Source: Nitrosomonadaceae bacterium
GTDB taxonomy: Bacteria > Pseudomonadota > Gammaproteobacteria > Burkholderiales > Usitatibacteraceae
NCBI GenBank assembly: GCA_021300055.1
Contig: JAJTHU010000165.1
Coordinates: forward strand, 1 to 14,084
Reading direction: 5' to 3'
Length of the DNA stretch: 14,084 nucleotides
Made by a program: the position numbers and the translations under genes. Within the stretch, counting starts at the first letter, position 1, and every line of letters begins with the position of its first letter. Of the stretch, positions 1-6,394 are shown one piece after another. The notes beneath the pieces are model-generated. The model was not told the origin of the DNA and did no database searches. It was given only the letters and a program-made list of their open reading frames with translations.

Positions 1-1
1 C

Positions 2-148
2 ATGATGATTGACGTCGCAGCAGCGTGGGCAACAGCGCATGGTCTGGCGGATTTACTGGCAGCCGGAAGGCTGAATACACTAGGCACGCTGCCGGCCAAC
101 ATTCGAAATCGAAGGATCGCCACGATTATGTCTCGAGCGATTCAATGA
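2..148 (+). CDS. TetR/AcrR family transcriptional regulator, C-terminal fragment (partial at left edge)
   Basis: An open frame enters from the left edge and ends at the TGA at 146-148, giving 48 visible residues. The stretch AAWATAHGLADLLAAGRL closely resembles the WHG-type ligand-binding C-terminal domain of TetR/AcrR repressors, in which a Trp-x-x-x-His-Gly motif starts a helix followed by Leu-Leu-x-x-Gly-Arg-Leu. The DNA-binding N-terminus lies outside the window, so the regulated genes and ligand are unknown. The ATG at position 2 is internal and not the likely start. The gene converges on the S10 peptidase gene. The call rests on one motif only; another all-helical protein is possible. 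Confidence 0.55.
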   Translation: MMIDVAAAWATAHGLADLLAAGRLNTLGTLPANIRNRRIATIMSRAIQ

Positions 149-287
149 GCTTACTCGCTCACATTTGTTCAAGAAGCTCGTCTCCTCACTTGCGCGTGAC
201 TCTCTGGTTTGGTTTCGCTGCGAACCCGATACCTTGGTGATCATTAGCACGGAACAAAAATGGCTTCCAAAGCAGTAACGCGGTAGA

Positions 288-318
288 AGCCACGAGGACG
301 ATTCTCGGCCTCGTGGCT
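288..318. terminator. Inverted repeat between convergent genes, possible terminator
   Basis: A perfect 10-bp inverted repeat (AGCCACGAGG at 288-297, CCTCGTGGCT at 309-318) with an 11-nt loop sits between the convergent TetR fragment and the S10 peptidase gene. No T-run follows directly on either strand. A T8 tract at 357-364 lies 38 nt further on the + strand, preceded only by weak short stems. The position fits transcription termination for one or both genes, but it is not a canonical intrinsic terminator. The rest of 149-409 shows no gene. Confidence 0.45.
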
Positions 319-409
319 CAACACCTTTGCGGAACAGCGAGGCTGATGCCGGGCTCTTTTTTTTAGGTGCTTGCTGATCGCTGCCAAGACTAGCCCAGCA
401 CGCAAACTA

Positions 410-1924
410 TCACTTCGATTTGGAAATAAATCCGTTGATATCCGCCGCCACTTTCTTGAGTGACGGTTGGTGGATATACATCATGTGCCCCGCGGGGTAG
501 TAGCGAGTCGTGATGTTGTTGTGCAGCGGCGCATCGAGCATAAGGTGGTTGAAGGTGTAGTCGGCGGCAAAGTGCGGCGTGGCGAGATCGAAATAGCCGT
601 TTGCGACGAGCACTTTCATATGCGGGTTTTTGTTCATCGCGGCGCGCAACGTCTCACTGACGTTTACATAGCGATTCGCAAAATCCTTCCAGCCCCACGT
701 TTGGTAGAGCCCCGTCAACACACGATAGTCGAGGTCACTTTCAAACTTAAGCGTGCGGCGCACGTAGTCGTTCAGCGTGCCTGCGAACGGCCCCACAATG
801 AGCGCGTGCGCTGGATCGAATTCGTTGTTCTCGCCTGCGCTATCGCGATCACGCGAGGTAAACCGCGTATCGAGGCGGCCAACGGTCTTACCCTCGCCGC
901 GCAACAACTCTTTGCAGAAGCGGTCGATTTGCACGCGCAACTTGGTGGACTTGACGTACTCGACGGACAAGCCCGTGTAGCGCGCGACCTTCTCGGCGAG
1001 CGCATCGGCTACCTTCTTGGGCAACGCATCGCCTTGAAACAGCGCGGCCGCGTATTCGCCTGACGCAAAGGTTTCGACTTCCTTGATGAGCGTCTCGACT
1101 GATTTCTTTTGCAGATCGGGCGCCAGTGTCTTGTGGTACCAAGCGGTCGCCGCGTAGGTGGGCAGGTAAAGCACGTAGGGCACTTCGTTACCCGCGTCAA
1201 AGCGCAGGGCTTGGAAGTCCATGGCGATCGAAATCAGCACCAGCCCATTGAGGTACATGCCGTACTTGTCCTGCAACAGGCCCGCCAAGCCACAGGCGCG
1301 CGTCGTACCGTAGCTCTCACCAGCGATGAACTTCGGCGACGCCCAGCGCGCATTGCGCGACGTGTAGAGGCGAATGAATTCACCAACGCTATCGAGATCG
1401 CGCTGGTACTCATGAAACTCGCTCGTTTTTTCGCCCTCAATCATGCGCGAGTAGCCAGTGCCGACGGGGTCGATAAACACCAAATCGGTGTCGGCGAGCA
1501 TCGAAAACTCGTTGTCGACCAGCTTGTAAGGAGGGGGGCCGGCGTCACCCTCGTTGTTCATGGCGATGCGCTTTGGGCCAATCAGCCCCATGTGCAGCCA
1601 AACCGACGCAGAACCAGGGCCACCGTTGAAGCAAAACATGATGGGGCGCTTGCTCGGGTCGGTCTTGGCGTCACCCTTACCCTCAAGGGTGTAGGCGGTG
1701 AAGAACATCGCTGACTTGGGTTTGGAGCTCTGGTGCTCGGCCTCTTTGCCCGTCTCCTCACGGAGCACCCAAGTGCCGCACGTCGCGGTGTAGCTCAGGT
1801 TTTTGCCGCCGATTCTCGCCTTGTGGCGGGTGGTGACGGTCTGGTCTTTGGTGTCTGCGAGTGCTGGGAGCGCTGGCGGAGGGGTGGGGGTGCTGCCAGT
1901 GGGGGAGTTTTTGGTGTTTTCCAT
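410..1924 (-). CDS. Serine carboxypeptidase-like peptidase, family S10
   Basis: A 504-residue protein of the alpha/beta-hydrolase fold, peptidase family S10, whose members remove C-terminal residues from peptides. The family oxyanion-region motif NGGPGSAS is at residues 100-107. The nucleophile Ser204 is in GESYG (202-206). The likely catalytic Asp446 follows VANGYF, and His480 lies in the PAGHMMYIH segment, so the triad is complete. Length matches full-length bacterial members. The ATG at 1924 is fixed as the earliest ATG by an in-frame TAG 12 nt upstream; no clear Shine-Dalgarno precedes it. The N-terminus (about 30 residues) is rich in Pro, Thr and Ser and has no hydrophobic signal peptide, so the enzyme looks cytoplasmic, unlike many exported S10 enzymes. 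Substrate cannot be told from sequence. It is transcribed alone, divergent from rpmE2. Confidence 0.9.
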   Translation of the reverse strand: MENTKNSPTGSTPTPPPALPALADTKDQTVTTRHKARIGGKNLSYTATCGTWVLREETGKEAEHQSSKPKSAMFFTAYTLEGKGDAKTDPSKRPIMFCFNGGPGSASVWLHMGLIGPKRIAMNNEGDAGPPPYKLVDNEFSMLADTDLVFIDPVGTGYSRMIEGEKTSEFHEYQRDLDSVGEFIRLYTSRNARWASPKFIAGESYGTTRACGLAGLLQDKYGMYLNGLVLISIAMDFQALRFDAGNEVPYVLYLPTYAATAWYHKTLAPDLQKKSVETLIKEVETFASGEYAAALFQGDALPKKVADALAEKVARYTGLSVEYVKSTKLRVQIDRFCKELLRGEGKTVGRLDTRFTSRDRDSAGENNEFDPAHALIVGPFAGTLNDYVRRTLKFESDLDYRVLTGLYQTWGWKDFANRYVNVSETLRAAMNKNPHMKVLVANGYFDLATPHFAADYTFNHLMLDAPLHNNITTRYYPAGHMMYIHQPSLKKVAADINGFISKSK

Positions 1925-1970
1925 GGCGCAAGTCTATCAGCCTGCCCCTTTTGCGGCACAGGCTAAGCTG

Positions 1971-1999
1971 TTGCTTTATTGGGCTTTTTTAGGCATAAT
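1971..1999 (+). promoter_or_regulatory. Predicted sigma-70-type promoter of rpmE2
   Basis: TTGCTT at 1971-1976 and CATAAT at 1994-1999 are separated by exactly 17 bp. The -10 matches consensus at 5 of 6 positions, the -35 only at the TTG. Transcription would start near 2005-2007, giving a leader of about 160 nt before the rpmE2 ATG. Start site is inferred. Confidence 0.5.
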
Positions 2000-2006
2000 G
2001 GAGGGC

Positions 2007-2083
2007 TCCGGTCGCAAAACAAACCGCAGCGCGCTCCCTGAGCGCAGAGGTGGCGGGTTTGCGAGACCGGGCAGAGCTCGCGA
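2007..2083 (+). promoter_or_regulatory. Structured 5' leader of rpmE2, two mutually exclusive folds
   Basis: The leader begins with a long hairpin. The outer stem pairs 2008-2013 with 2065-2070 and 2014-2018 with 2058-2062 (11 bp, 2-nt bulge at 2063-2064). A middle 4-bp stem pairs 2024-2027 with 2053-2056. A 6-bp tip pairs 2031-2036 with 2040-2045 around the loop CCU. A competing hairpin pairs 2059-2065 with 2077-2083 and uses the same right-hand arm, so the two folds exclude each other. This is base-pairing read directly from sequence; a regulatory role is inferred. Ribosomal protein genes, L31 included, are known in other bacterial groups to carry leader RNAs bound by their product, but I do not recognise this one as a described family. 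Confidence 0.4.
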
Positions 2084-2167
2084 CACCACACTCCACAACA
2101 CGCTTGTTCGCATAGAGGTAGGCCCATGGTTACGAGGCTTACCCTTTACGGAAAGAAAGGTACTGCA

Positions 2168-2431
2168 ATGAAAGCCAACATTCACCCAACGTACAACGAA
2201 GTCATCTTTTTCGATTCGTCGTGCGATTTCAAGTTTTTGACGAAGACGACCGCCGACACCAAGGGCAAAGAAAAGATGAAGTGGACCGATGGCAAGGAGT
2301 ACCCCGTCATCCGTATCGAAATCTCGTCTGAGTCGCATCCGTTTTATACGGGCAAGCACAAGGTTATGGATACCGCTGGCCGTATCGACAAGTTCAAGCA
2401 GCGTTACTCGCGCACCAGCGCTGGCAAGTAA
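2168..2431 (+). CDS. rpmE2: 50S ribosomal protein L31, type B
   Basis: An 87-residue protein starting MKANIHPTYNEV, with the family signatures WTDGKEYP, SSESHPFYTGKHK and DTAGRIDKF, all characteristic of type B L31. L31 is a small protein of the large subunit that bridges the two subunits near the central protuberance. Only one Cys (residue 19) is present, so the CxxC zinc-ribbon of type A L31 is absent; zinc-free forms are known to replace the zinc form under zinc limitation where both exist, though many betaproteobacteria use type B as the ordinary copy. The start at 2168 is chosen from family alignment and from AAAGG at 2156-2160, 7 nt upstream. An in-frame ATG at 2126 also has a good GAGG and would add 14 residues. 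The gene stands alone between its promoter and a strong terminator. Confidence 0.95.
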   Translation: MKANIHPTYNEVIFFDSSCDFKFLTKTTADTKGKEKMKWTDGKEYPVIRIEISSESHPFYTGKHKVMDTAGRIDKFKQRYSRTSAGK

Positions 2432-2456
2432 GCGCCGCGATCAAGGCATGCAAAAC

Positions 2457-2486
2457 AAGGGCACCGCGAGGTGCCCTTTGTTTTTG
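2457..2486. terminator. Bidirectional intrinsic terminator after rpmE2
   Basis: A perfect 9-bp stem (AAGGGCACC at 2457-2465, GGTGCCCTT at 2470-2478) closes a GCGA tetraloop of the GNRA type. On the + strand it is followed by TGTTTTTGTT, and on the - strand by GTTTTG. It can therefore serve both rpmE2 and the convergent small gene ending at 2503. Confidence 0.9.
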
Positions 2487-2502
2487 TTGGTCTCACAGAT
2501 AC

Positions 2503-2823
2503 TCAAATTCCAAATGTCTGAATAGTGGTAGGTTGCGACCCATCGCCAGGACTCACTCGTCCGCCAAACGACCTGTCCCCGGAGGCTAGGGCGATGTATA
2601 GCCCATCACCTTCCACGACGCCCTGTCCAGTTACCGTGTTTTGTCCTGCGCCGCAGTAACCAAATTCCCCCGTAGCTGGGTTGAGATAGCCTGCTCCATT
2701 TTCGTAAACGAGCAACACGAAGCCGTCATCATCCATCTGCATCGACTGAAGGCCTTCGGTGAAATCTTGAAGGATGATGCCGCCAGAAACGAGCCGTTGC
2801 TCTACCGTAGAAATTGCTCTCAC
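2503..2823 (-). CDS. Unrecognised protein of 106 residues, GTG start
   Basis: I do not recognise this protein. The frame starts with GTG at 2821-2823, preceded by a strong Shine-Dalgarno GAAAGGA (2832-2838 on the - strand) with 8-nt spacing, which is good evidence that it is translated. The product is acidic and glycine-rich, with no signal peptide or membrane segment. It has an alternating beta-like pattern: ILQDF, FVLLVYE, GYLNPATGEFGYCG, GLYIALASG. The repeated Gly-turn-strand layout would suit a small beta-sheet or single blades of a propeller, but no family motif confirms that. Base composition is slightly more AT-rich than its neighbours. It converges on rpmE2, shares its terminator and diverges from the M48 protease gene across the nested palindrome. 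It could be a young or transferred gene, or a remnant of a longer protein. Confidence 0.6.
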   Translation of the reverse strand: MRAISTVEQRLVSGGIILQDFTEGLQSMQMDDDGFVLLVYENGAGYLNPATGEFGYCGAGQNTVTGQGVVEGDGLYIALASGDRSFGGRVSPGDGSQPTTIQTFGI

Positions 2824-2909
2824 TGACGTATTCCTTTCTTGAACGGAAGCGTAGTCAAAATGACGACACTCTCCGAGAAAGCAGCGTAAGCGTGCGCTGG
2901 CCTATTGCA

Positions 2910-2962
2910 AATACTCCGCTTGGAGTACGAGCGCCTGCCCGACGTACTCATAATGGAGTATT
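2910..2962. repeat. 53-bp nested palindrome with two smaller dyads
   Basis: Outer arms AATACTCC (2910-2917) and GGAGTATT (2955-2962) and inner arms GAGTACG (2923-2929) and CGTACTC (2943-2949) share one centre at 2936, with equal 5-nt gaps on both sides. The same block also reads as two 16-bp local dyads, TACTCC-N4-GGAGTA (2912-2927) and TACTC-N6-GAGTA (2945-2960), 33 bp apart centre to centre, about three helical turns. It lies between two divergent genes. A paired operator for a dimeric regulator is the natural reading; a cruciform or small mobile-repeat remnant is the alternative. A perfect TTGACA follows at 2961-2966, but no good -10 lies at the right distance. Confidence 0.6.
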
Positions 2963-3097
2963 GACAGAAAATGCGAAACGGCGCCGCAGAGGACTGTACG
3001 TGTGCTGCGCGTAGGCTCAAGGTGAAGAATCTGCGGCGTAGAATTTGTGTTCGTTCGAGCTTCCCCAGCCATTTATCGAAGATTCGCTAGCATCCGA

Positions 3098-4618
3098 ATG
3101 CAACGTTTTGATCCGCCCCTCTCCACACGACTCTCTCGCGCCCTAGCAGCCATGATTCCGGCCGCTGCATTGATGTTGGCAGGGTGCGCGACCAGTGTTA
3201 ACCCAGTTTCGGGCCGCGTCGATCGCGGGCTCATGTCTGAAGAGCAGGAAATCCGCTCGGGCCAACTCATCGACCAAGAGGTCCGCAAGGAATACACGCC
3301 CTACAACAACCCCGCATTGCAGGCTTACGTCAATGCAGTTGGGCAACGCCTCTCAGCGCAGAGTCACCGCGCGAGCTTGCCGTGGAAATTCACCGTAGTC
3401 GATAGTCCTGAGATCAACGCGTTCGCGGTCCAAGGTGGCTTCATTTACATCACGCGCGGTTTGCTCGCCTATCTCGATTCAGAAGCGGAACTTGCGGGCG
3501 TACTCGGCCACGAGATCGGACACGTCACTGCCCGTCACGGCGCACGCGCCGACCGTGACCAAAAGGCAATTGCTGGAGCGACGGTGCTCGGCACCATCAT
3601 CGCGGCAGCAGCAGGATACTCACGAGCCGCGGAACTCATAAACGAGTACGGGGCTCCAGTCGCACAGGCCAGTTTTTTATTGCCCCGCTCGCGCGAACAC
3701 GAACTGCAAGCAGACCAATTAGGCGCAGAGTATTTGCAACGCGTTAACTTCGACCCCGACGTGATGATCCGCGTTATCGGCGTACTGCGCGCGCAAGAAG
3801 TATTTGCTCGCGATGAAGCGCGCGCCCTCGGCCGCAATACGGATGAGACACCGAATTGGTTGCGCACGCATCCGTCAAATGACCAGCGCCTCGCTGACAT
3901 TAAGCGCATCGCGGCGCAGTACACCGGTAAGTATCAAGACGAAGGCCGCGGTCGCTACCTGCAAGCCATCAACGGGATGACCTTCGGTGACAGCCGTGAG
4001 CACGGCGTGACGCGTGGCCAATCGTTCTACCACGAGCCACTCGGTTTCACGTTGCGAGCGCCCACCAATTGGCAGTTTCAAAACGCCCCGAATGAGTTAG
4101 GCGTGTTGGCCAACGATATGTCTGCAGCCGTTTCGATGCGACCCTCGCCACAATCGCGCGGTGACCACAACGCAGCAATTCGCAACCTGCTGGCACCTGA
4201 TCAAGGCCGCACCGAAGCCGCAACCATCAACGGACTGCGCGCGACGAACTTCATCGGCAGCAAACAAGGCCGCAGTATTGACGCCACGGTGATCACGCTT
4301 GGCAACCTCGACTACGTATTTGTGAAGATGCAAAAAGCTGAAGCGCGCGGCTCAAAAACCAATGCGCTGCGCGACATCGTCGCCTCGTTTCGCGCAATGA
4401 CGGCCGCTGACCGCGAAAATGCTGAGCCCTATAAGCTGCGCACAGTGCCACTGCCCAAAAGCAACGTACCTAGCACCACCCCTTGGGCCGAACTCGCGCG
4501 CGACGTCTCGCGCATCGCCCCACATTTGCGCAATCCTGAAGCGCAGCTGCGCTTGCTCAACCAAGTGTACCCACAAGGTACCATCGCAGCGGGCCAGTTG
4601 GTGAAAGTGATCCAGTGA
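3098..4618 (+). CDS. M48 family zinc metalloprotease, lipoprotein (BepA/YfgC-like N-terminal domain)
   Basis: A 506-residue predicted envelope lipoprotein. The signal peptide has an Arg-containing n-region, a hydrophobic core and the lipobox LAGC with Cys30 as the acylation site. The M48 domain carries HEIGH at 138-142 (zinc ligands His138 and His142, catalytic Glu139) and the third ligand Glu202 in HELQAD, so the active site is complete. Family members degrade or help assemble misfolded outer-membrane proteins in the periplasm. After residue about 290 comes a non-catalytic region, ending in the segment GQLVKVIQ common in proteobacterial M48 lipoproteins. I chose ATG 3098 because it gives a compact lipoprotein signal; the frame is open up to a GTG at 3047, which would add 17 residues and lengthen the n-region. 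Neither start has a strong ribosome site. The stop overlaps the start of the next gene. Confidence 0.9.
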   Translation: MQRFDPPLSTRLSRALAAMIPAAALMLAGCATSVNPVSGRVDRGLMSEEQEIRSGQLIDQEVRKEYTPYNNPALQAYVNAVGQRLSAQSHRASLPWKFTVVDSPEINAFAVQGGFIYITRGLLAYLDSEAELAGVLGHEIGHVTARHGARADRDQKAIAGATVLGTIIAAAAGYSRAAELINEYGAPVAQASFLLPRSREHELQADQLGAEYLQRVNFDPDVMIRVIGVLRAQEVFARDEARALGRNTDETPNWLRTHPSNDQRLADIKRIAAQYTGKYQDEGRGRYLQAINGMTFGDSREHGVTRGQSFYHEPLGFTLRAPTNWQFQNAPNELGVLANDMSAAVSMRPSPQSRGDHNAAIRNLLAPDQGRTEAATINGLRATNFIGSKQGRSIDATVITLGNLDYVFVKMQKAEARGSKTNALRDIVASFRAMTAADRENAEPYKLRTVPLPKSNVPSTTPWAELARDVSRIAPHLRNPEAQLRLLNQVYPQGTIAAGQLVKVIQ

Positions 4619-6354
4619 CCGATCACACACGCGAACAGATGACGACGAGTTCCGACACTGGTACGGCCAGCGGTTTCTCGGACACCCTTAAGCGGCCCTT
4701 GGTGTTTGATGGCACTGCCTCGCCCGTCAAGACGGCGCTGTTCCTCCTGATTTGCGCGGCGTGGGTACTGCCGGGCTTGGTCGGGCACGATCCGTGGAAG
4801 CCCGACGAGGCGATGGCGATGGGCGTGGTCCACGCCATGCTGGAAAACCGCGACGTATTCGCTTGGCTGCTGCCGCAAATCGCAGGTCAGCCAACCACCG
4901 AGTACCCGCCGCTCTATTACTGGACCGCTTCGTTGTTTGCGGCGTTGTTGGGGTGGGTACTTCCCGTGCACGATGCGGCGCGCCTCGCCAGCGGCTTCTT
5001 CATGCTGCTCACGATTGTGCATCTCTATAAGGCGGCCAACAAGCTGATTGATGAGCGTGCGGGGCGCATCGCCGTTGCGCTGCTGCTCGGCTCACTCGGT
5101 CTGTTGCTGCGCGCCCACGAAATGAATCCGGAGATTGCAGCGCTCGCCGGTATGTCGATTGGCATTTACGGGCTCACGCGTATCCGTTTTGAGCCGCGCA
5201 AAGGTGGCACAACAGCGGGCATCGGCGCGGCGGTAATCGCGCTCTCGGTAGGCCTTGTACACGCGTTGATTGTCCCGCTCGCTGCCGTGGTCATGCTCGC
5301 GTTGTTGCACGACTGGCGCAACGCCGCGTTCCGCCGAGGGATCGCCTACTGCGTGGCCAGTCTGGCCCTCGGCGCGGCTATATACCCCATGCTGTTGCTG
5401 ATCTTCGGCGTCGGCAGCCAGCGCTTAGTGCTCGACGCGATCGTCGGCACACCATTGCTCGACACCAATCTTCCGTCACTCATCTCGCCAACGTACTTCC
5501 TACAAATTCTCCCTTGGTACGCCTTGCCGACCCTGCCGATGGCGATTTGGCTGTGGCGCAAAGACCGTCGCGTTATCGGCGAACGCATCGAGCTCGCGTT
5601 GCCACTCGCGGTGTTTTTGGCGGCGCTTGTTGTGTTGTCTTTGGCACGCGAAGCGCGCGATGTCGTGGGCGTATCGCTGTTGCTACCGCTAGCGCTTGCA
5701 GCCGCGCATTCGCTAGATCGTCTCCCCAAAGGCGTAGCAAGCTTCGTCGACTGGTTTGGACTAGTGTTCTTCGGCGCGCTGGCCGCGGGCATCTGGCTCT
5801 ACTGGAGCGCAGCATTGCTCGGCACACCTGAAGCTGCTGCGCGCGCGATGGCGCGTGCCGCACCAGGCTTCCAGATGCAGTTTTCATGGCTGCCGTTCCT
5901 CATCGCCGCGACGCTAACAGTGGTATGGCTCTATGCGGTGGCGATGGCCCACCGCAACAACCGCCGCGCCATCGTGAACTGGGTTGCGGGCATCACACTG
6001 ATCTGGGTGTTGCTTAACTTGCTTGGCCTTCCTGCGGTCGACCATGTCCGCAGCTATCGTCAACCAGTGGGGGAAGTTGCCGCACAACTGGTACGTCAGC
6101 CCGGCTGCGTGATCGGCGTAAATATCGGCGACCCGCAGCGCGCCATGTTTGATTACTTCGCGGGACAGCGTTTCGTTGCCCCGAAGTCTGCAGACGCGAG
6201 TAGTTGCCCGTGGATGCTGATGCAAGGCACCAAACAAAATGCGCCCGATGTGACCGCGCCTTGGACGTTGGTGTGGGAAGGCGCGCGACCGGCGGAACGC
6301 GTTGAGCAGTTCCGCCTGTACTTGCGTCAGCCTACGTTAGTTGCGTCGCGCTAG
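4615..6354 (+). CDS. Membrane glycosyltransferase of the PMT/ArnT (GT39/GT83-like) type
   Basis: A 579-residue polytopic membrane protein. After about 38 polar residues come roughly ten or more hydrophobic segments. The first periplasmic loop carries the acidic pair Asp64-Glu65 in DPWKPDEAM, followed by EYPPLYYW (97-103). This matches the layout of ArnT and related lipid-linked sugar transferases, in which the loop acid is catalytic. Such enzymes move a sugar from a polyprenyl-phosphate carrier to lipid A, protein or polysaccharide outside the inner membrane; the acceptor here is unknown. No arn or pmr genes are nearby, so I do not assign arnT. The GTG start overlaps the protease stop in a GTGA, implying translational coupling; an ATG at 4639 is an alternative. 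The C-terminal about 100 residues form a soluble tail with two Cys. Confidence 0.8.
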   Translation: MTDHTREQMTTSSDTGTASGFSDTLKRPLVFDGTASPVKTALFLLICAAWVLPGLVGHDPWKPDEAMAMGVVHAMLENRDVFAWLLPQIAGQPTTEYPPLYYWTASLFAALLGWVLPVHDAARLASGFFMLLTIVHLYKAANKLIDERAGRIAVALLLGSLGLLLRAHEMNPEIAALAGMSIGIYGLTRIRFEPRKGGTTAGIGAAVIALSVGLVHALIVPLAAVVMLALLHDWRNAAFRRGIAYCVASLALGAAIYPMLLLIFGVGSQRLVLDAIVGTPLLDTNLPSLISPTYFLQILPWYALPTLPMAIWLWRKDRRVIGERIELALPLAVFLAALVVLSLAREARDVVGVSLLLPLALAAAHSLDRLPKGVASFVDWFGLVFFGALAAGIWLYWSAALLGTPEAAARAMARAAPGFQMQFSWLPFLIAATLTVVWLYAVAMAHRNNRRAIVNWVAGITLIWVLLNLLGLPAVDHVRSYRQPVGEVAAQLVRQPGCVIGVNIGDPQRAMFDYFAGQRFVAPKSADASSCPWMLMQGTKQNAPDVTAPWTLVWEGARPAERVEQFRLYLRQPTLVASR

Positions 6355-6363
6355 TCGCGACGC
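6343..6363. repeat. Hairpin over the glycosyltransferase stop codon
   Basis: GCGTCGCG (6343-6350) and CGCGACGC (6356-6363) form a perfect 8-bp stem with a 5-nt loop that contains the TAG stop (6352-6354). A 12-bp GCGC-rich palindrome follows at 6372-6383. No T-run is present. It lies in the short gap between two convergent genes and may slow or end transcription, probably not as a classical intrinsic terminator. Confidence 0.4.
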
Positions 6364-6394
6364 TAGGCCGCGCGCTGCAGCGCTCCAACCAGCG

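Noticed and set aside
467..1714. Two open frames near 200 codons each on the + strand opposite the S10 peptidase gene
   Set aside because: They mirror the codons of a gene with a complete catalytic triad and have no motifs of their own.
1976..2359. Open frame of 127 codons on the - strand across the rpmE2 leader and gene
   Set aside because: It is antisense to L31 and to the structured leader; shadow.
2961..2966. Perfect TTGACA as the -35 of a promoter for the M48 protease gene
   Set aside because: The 16-18 bp downstream leads into GC-rich sequence with no -10, so a sigma-70 promoter is not supported.
2814..3020. Small open frames on both strands in the gap around the nested palindrome
   Set aside because: No ribosome site suited to them, no domains, and they cover the palindrome; treated as non-coding.
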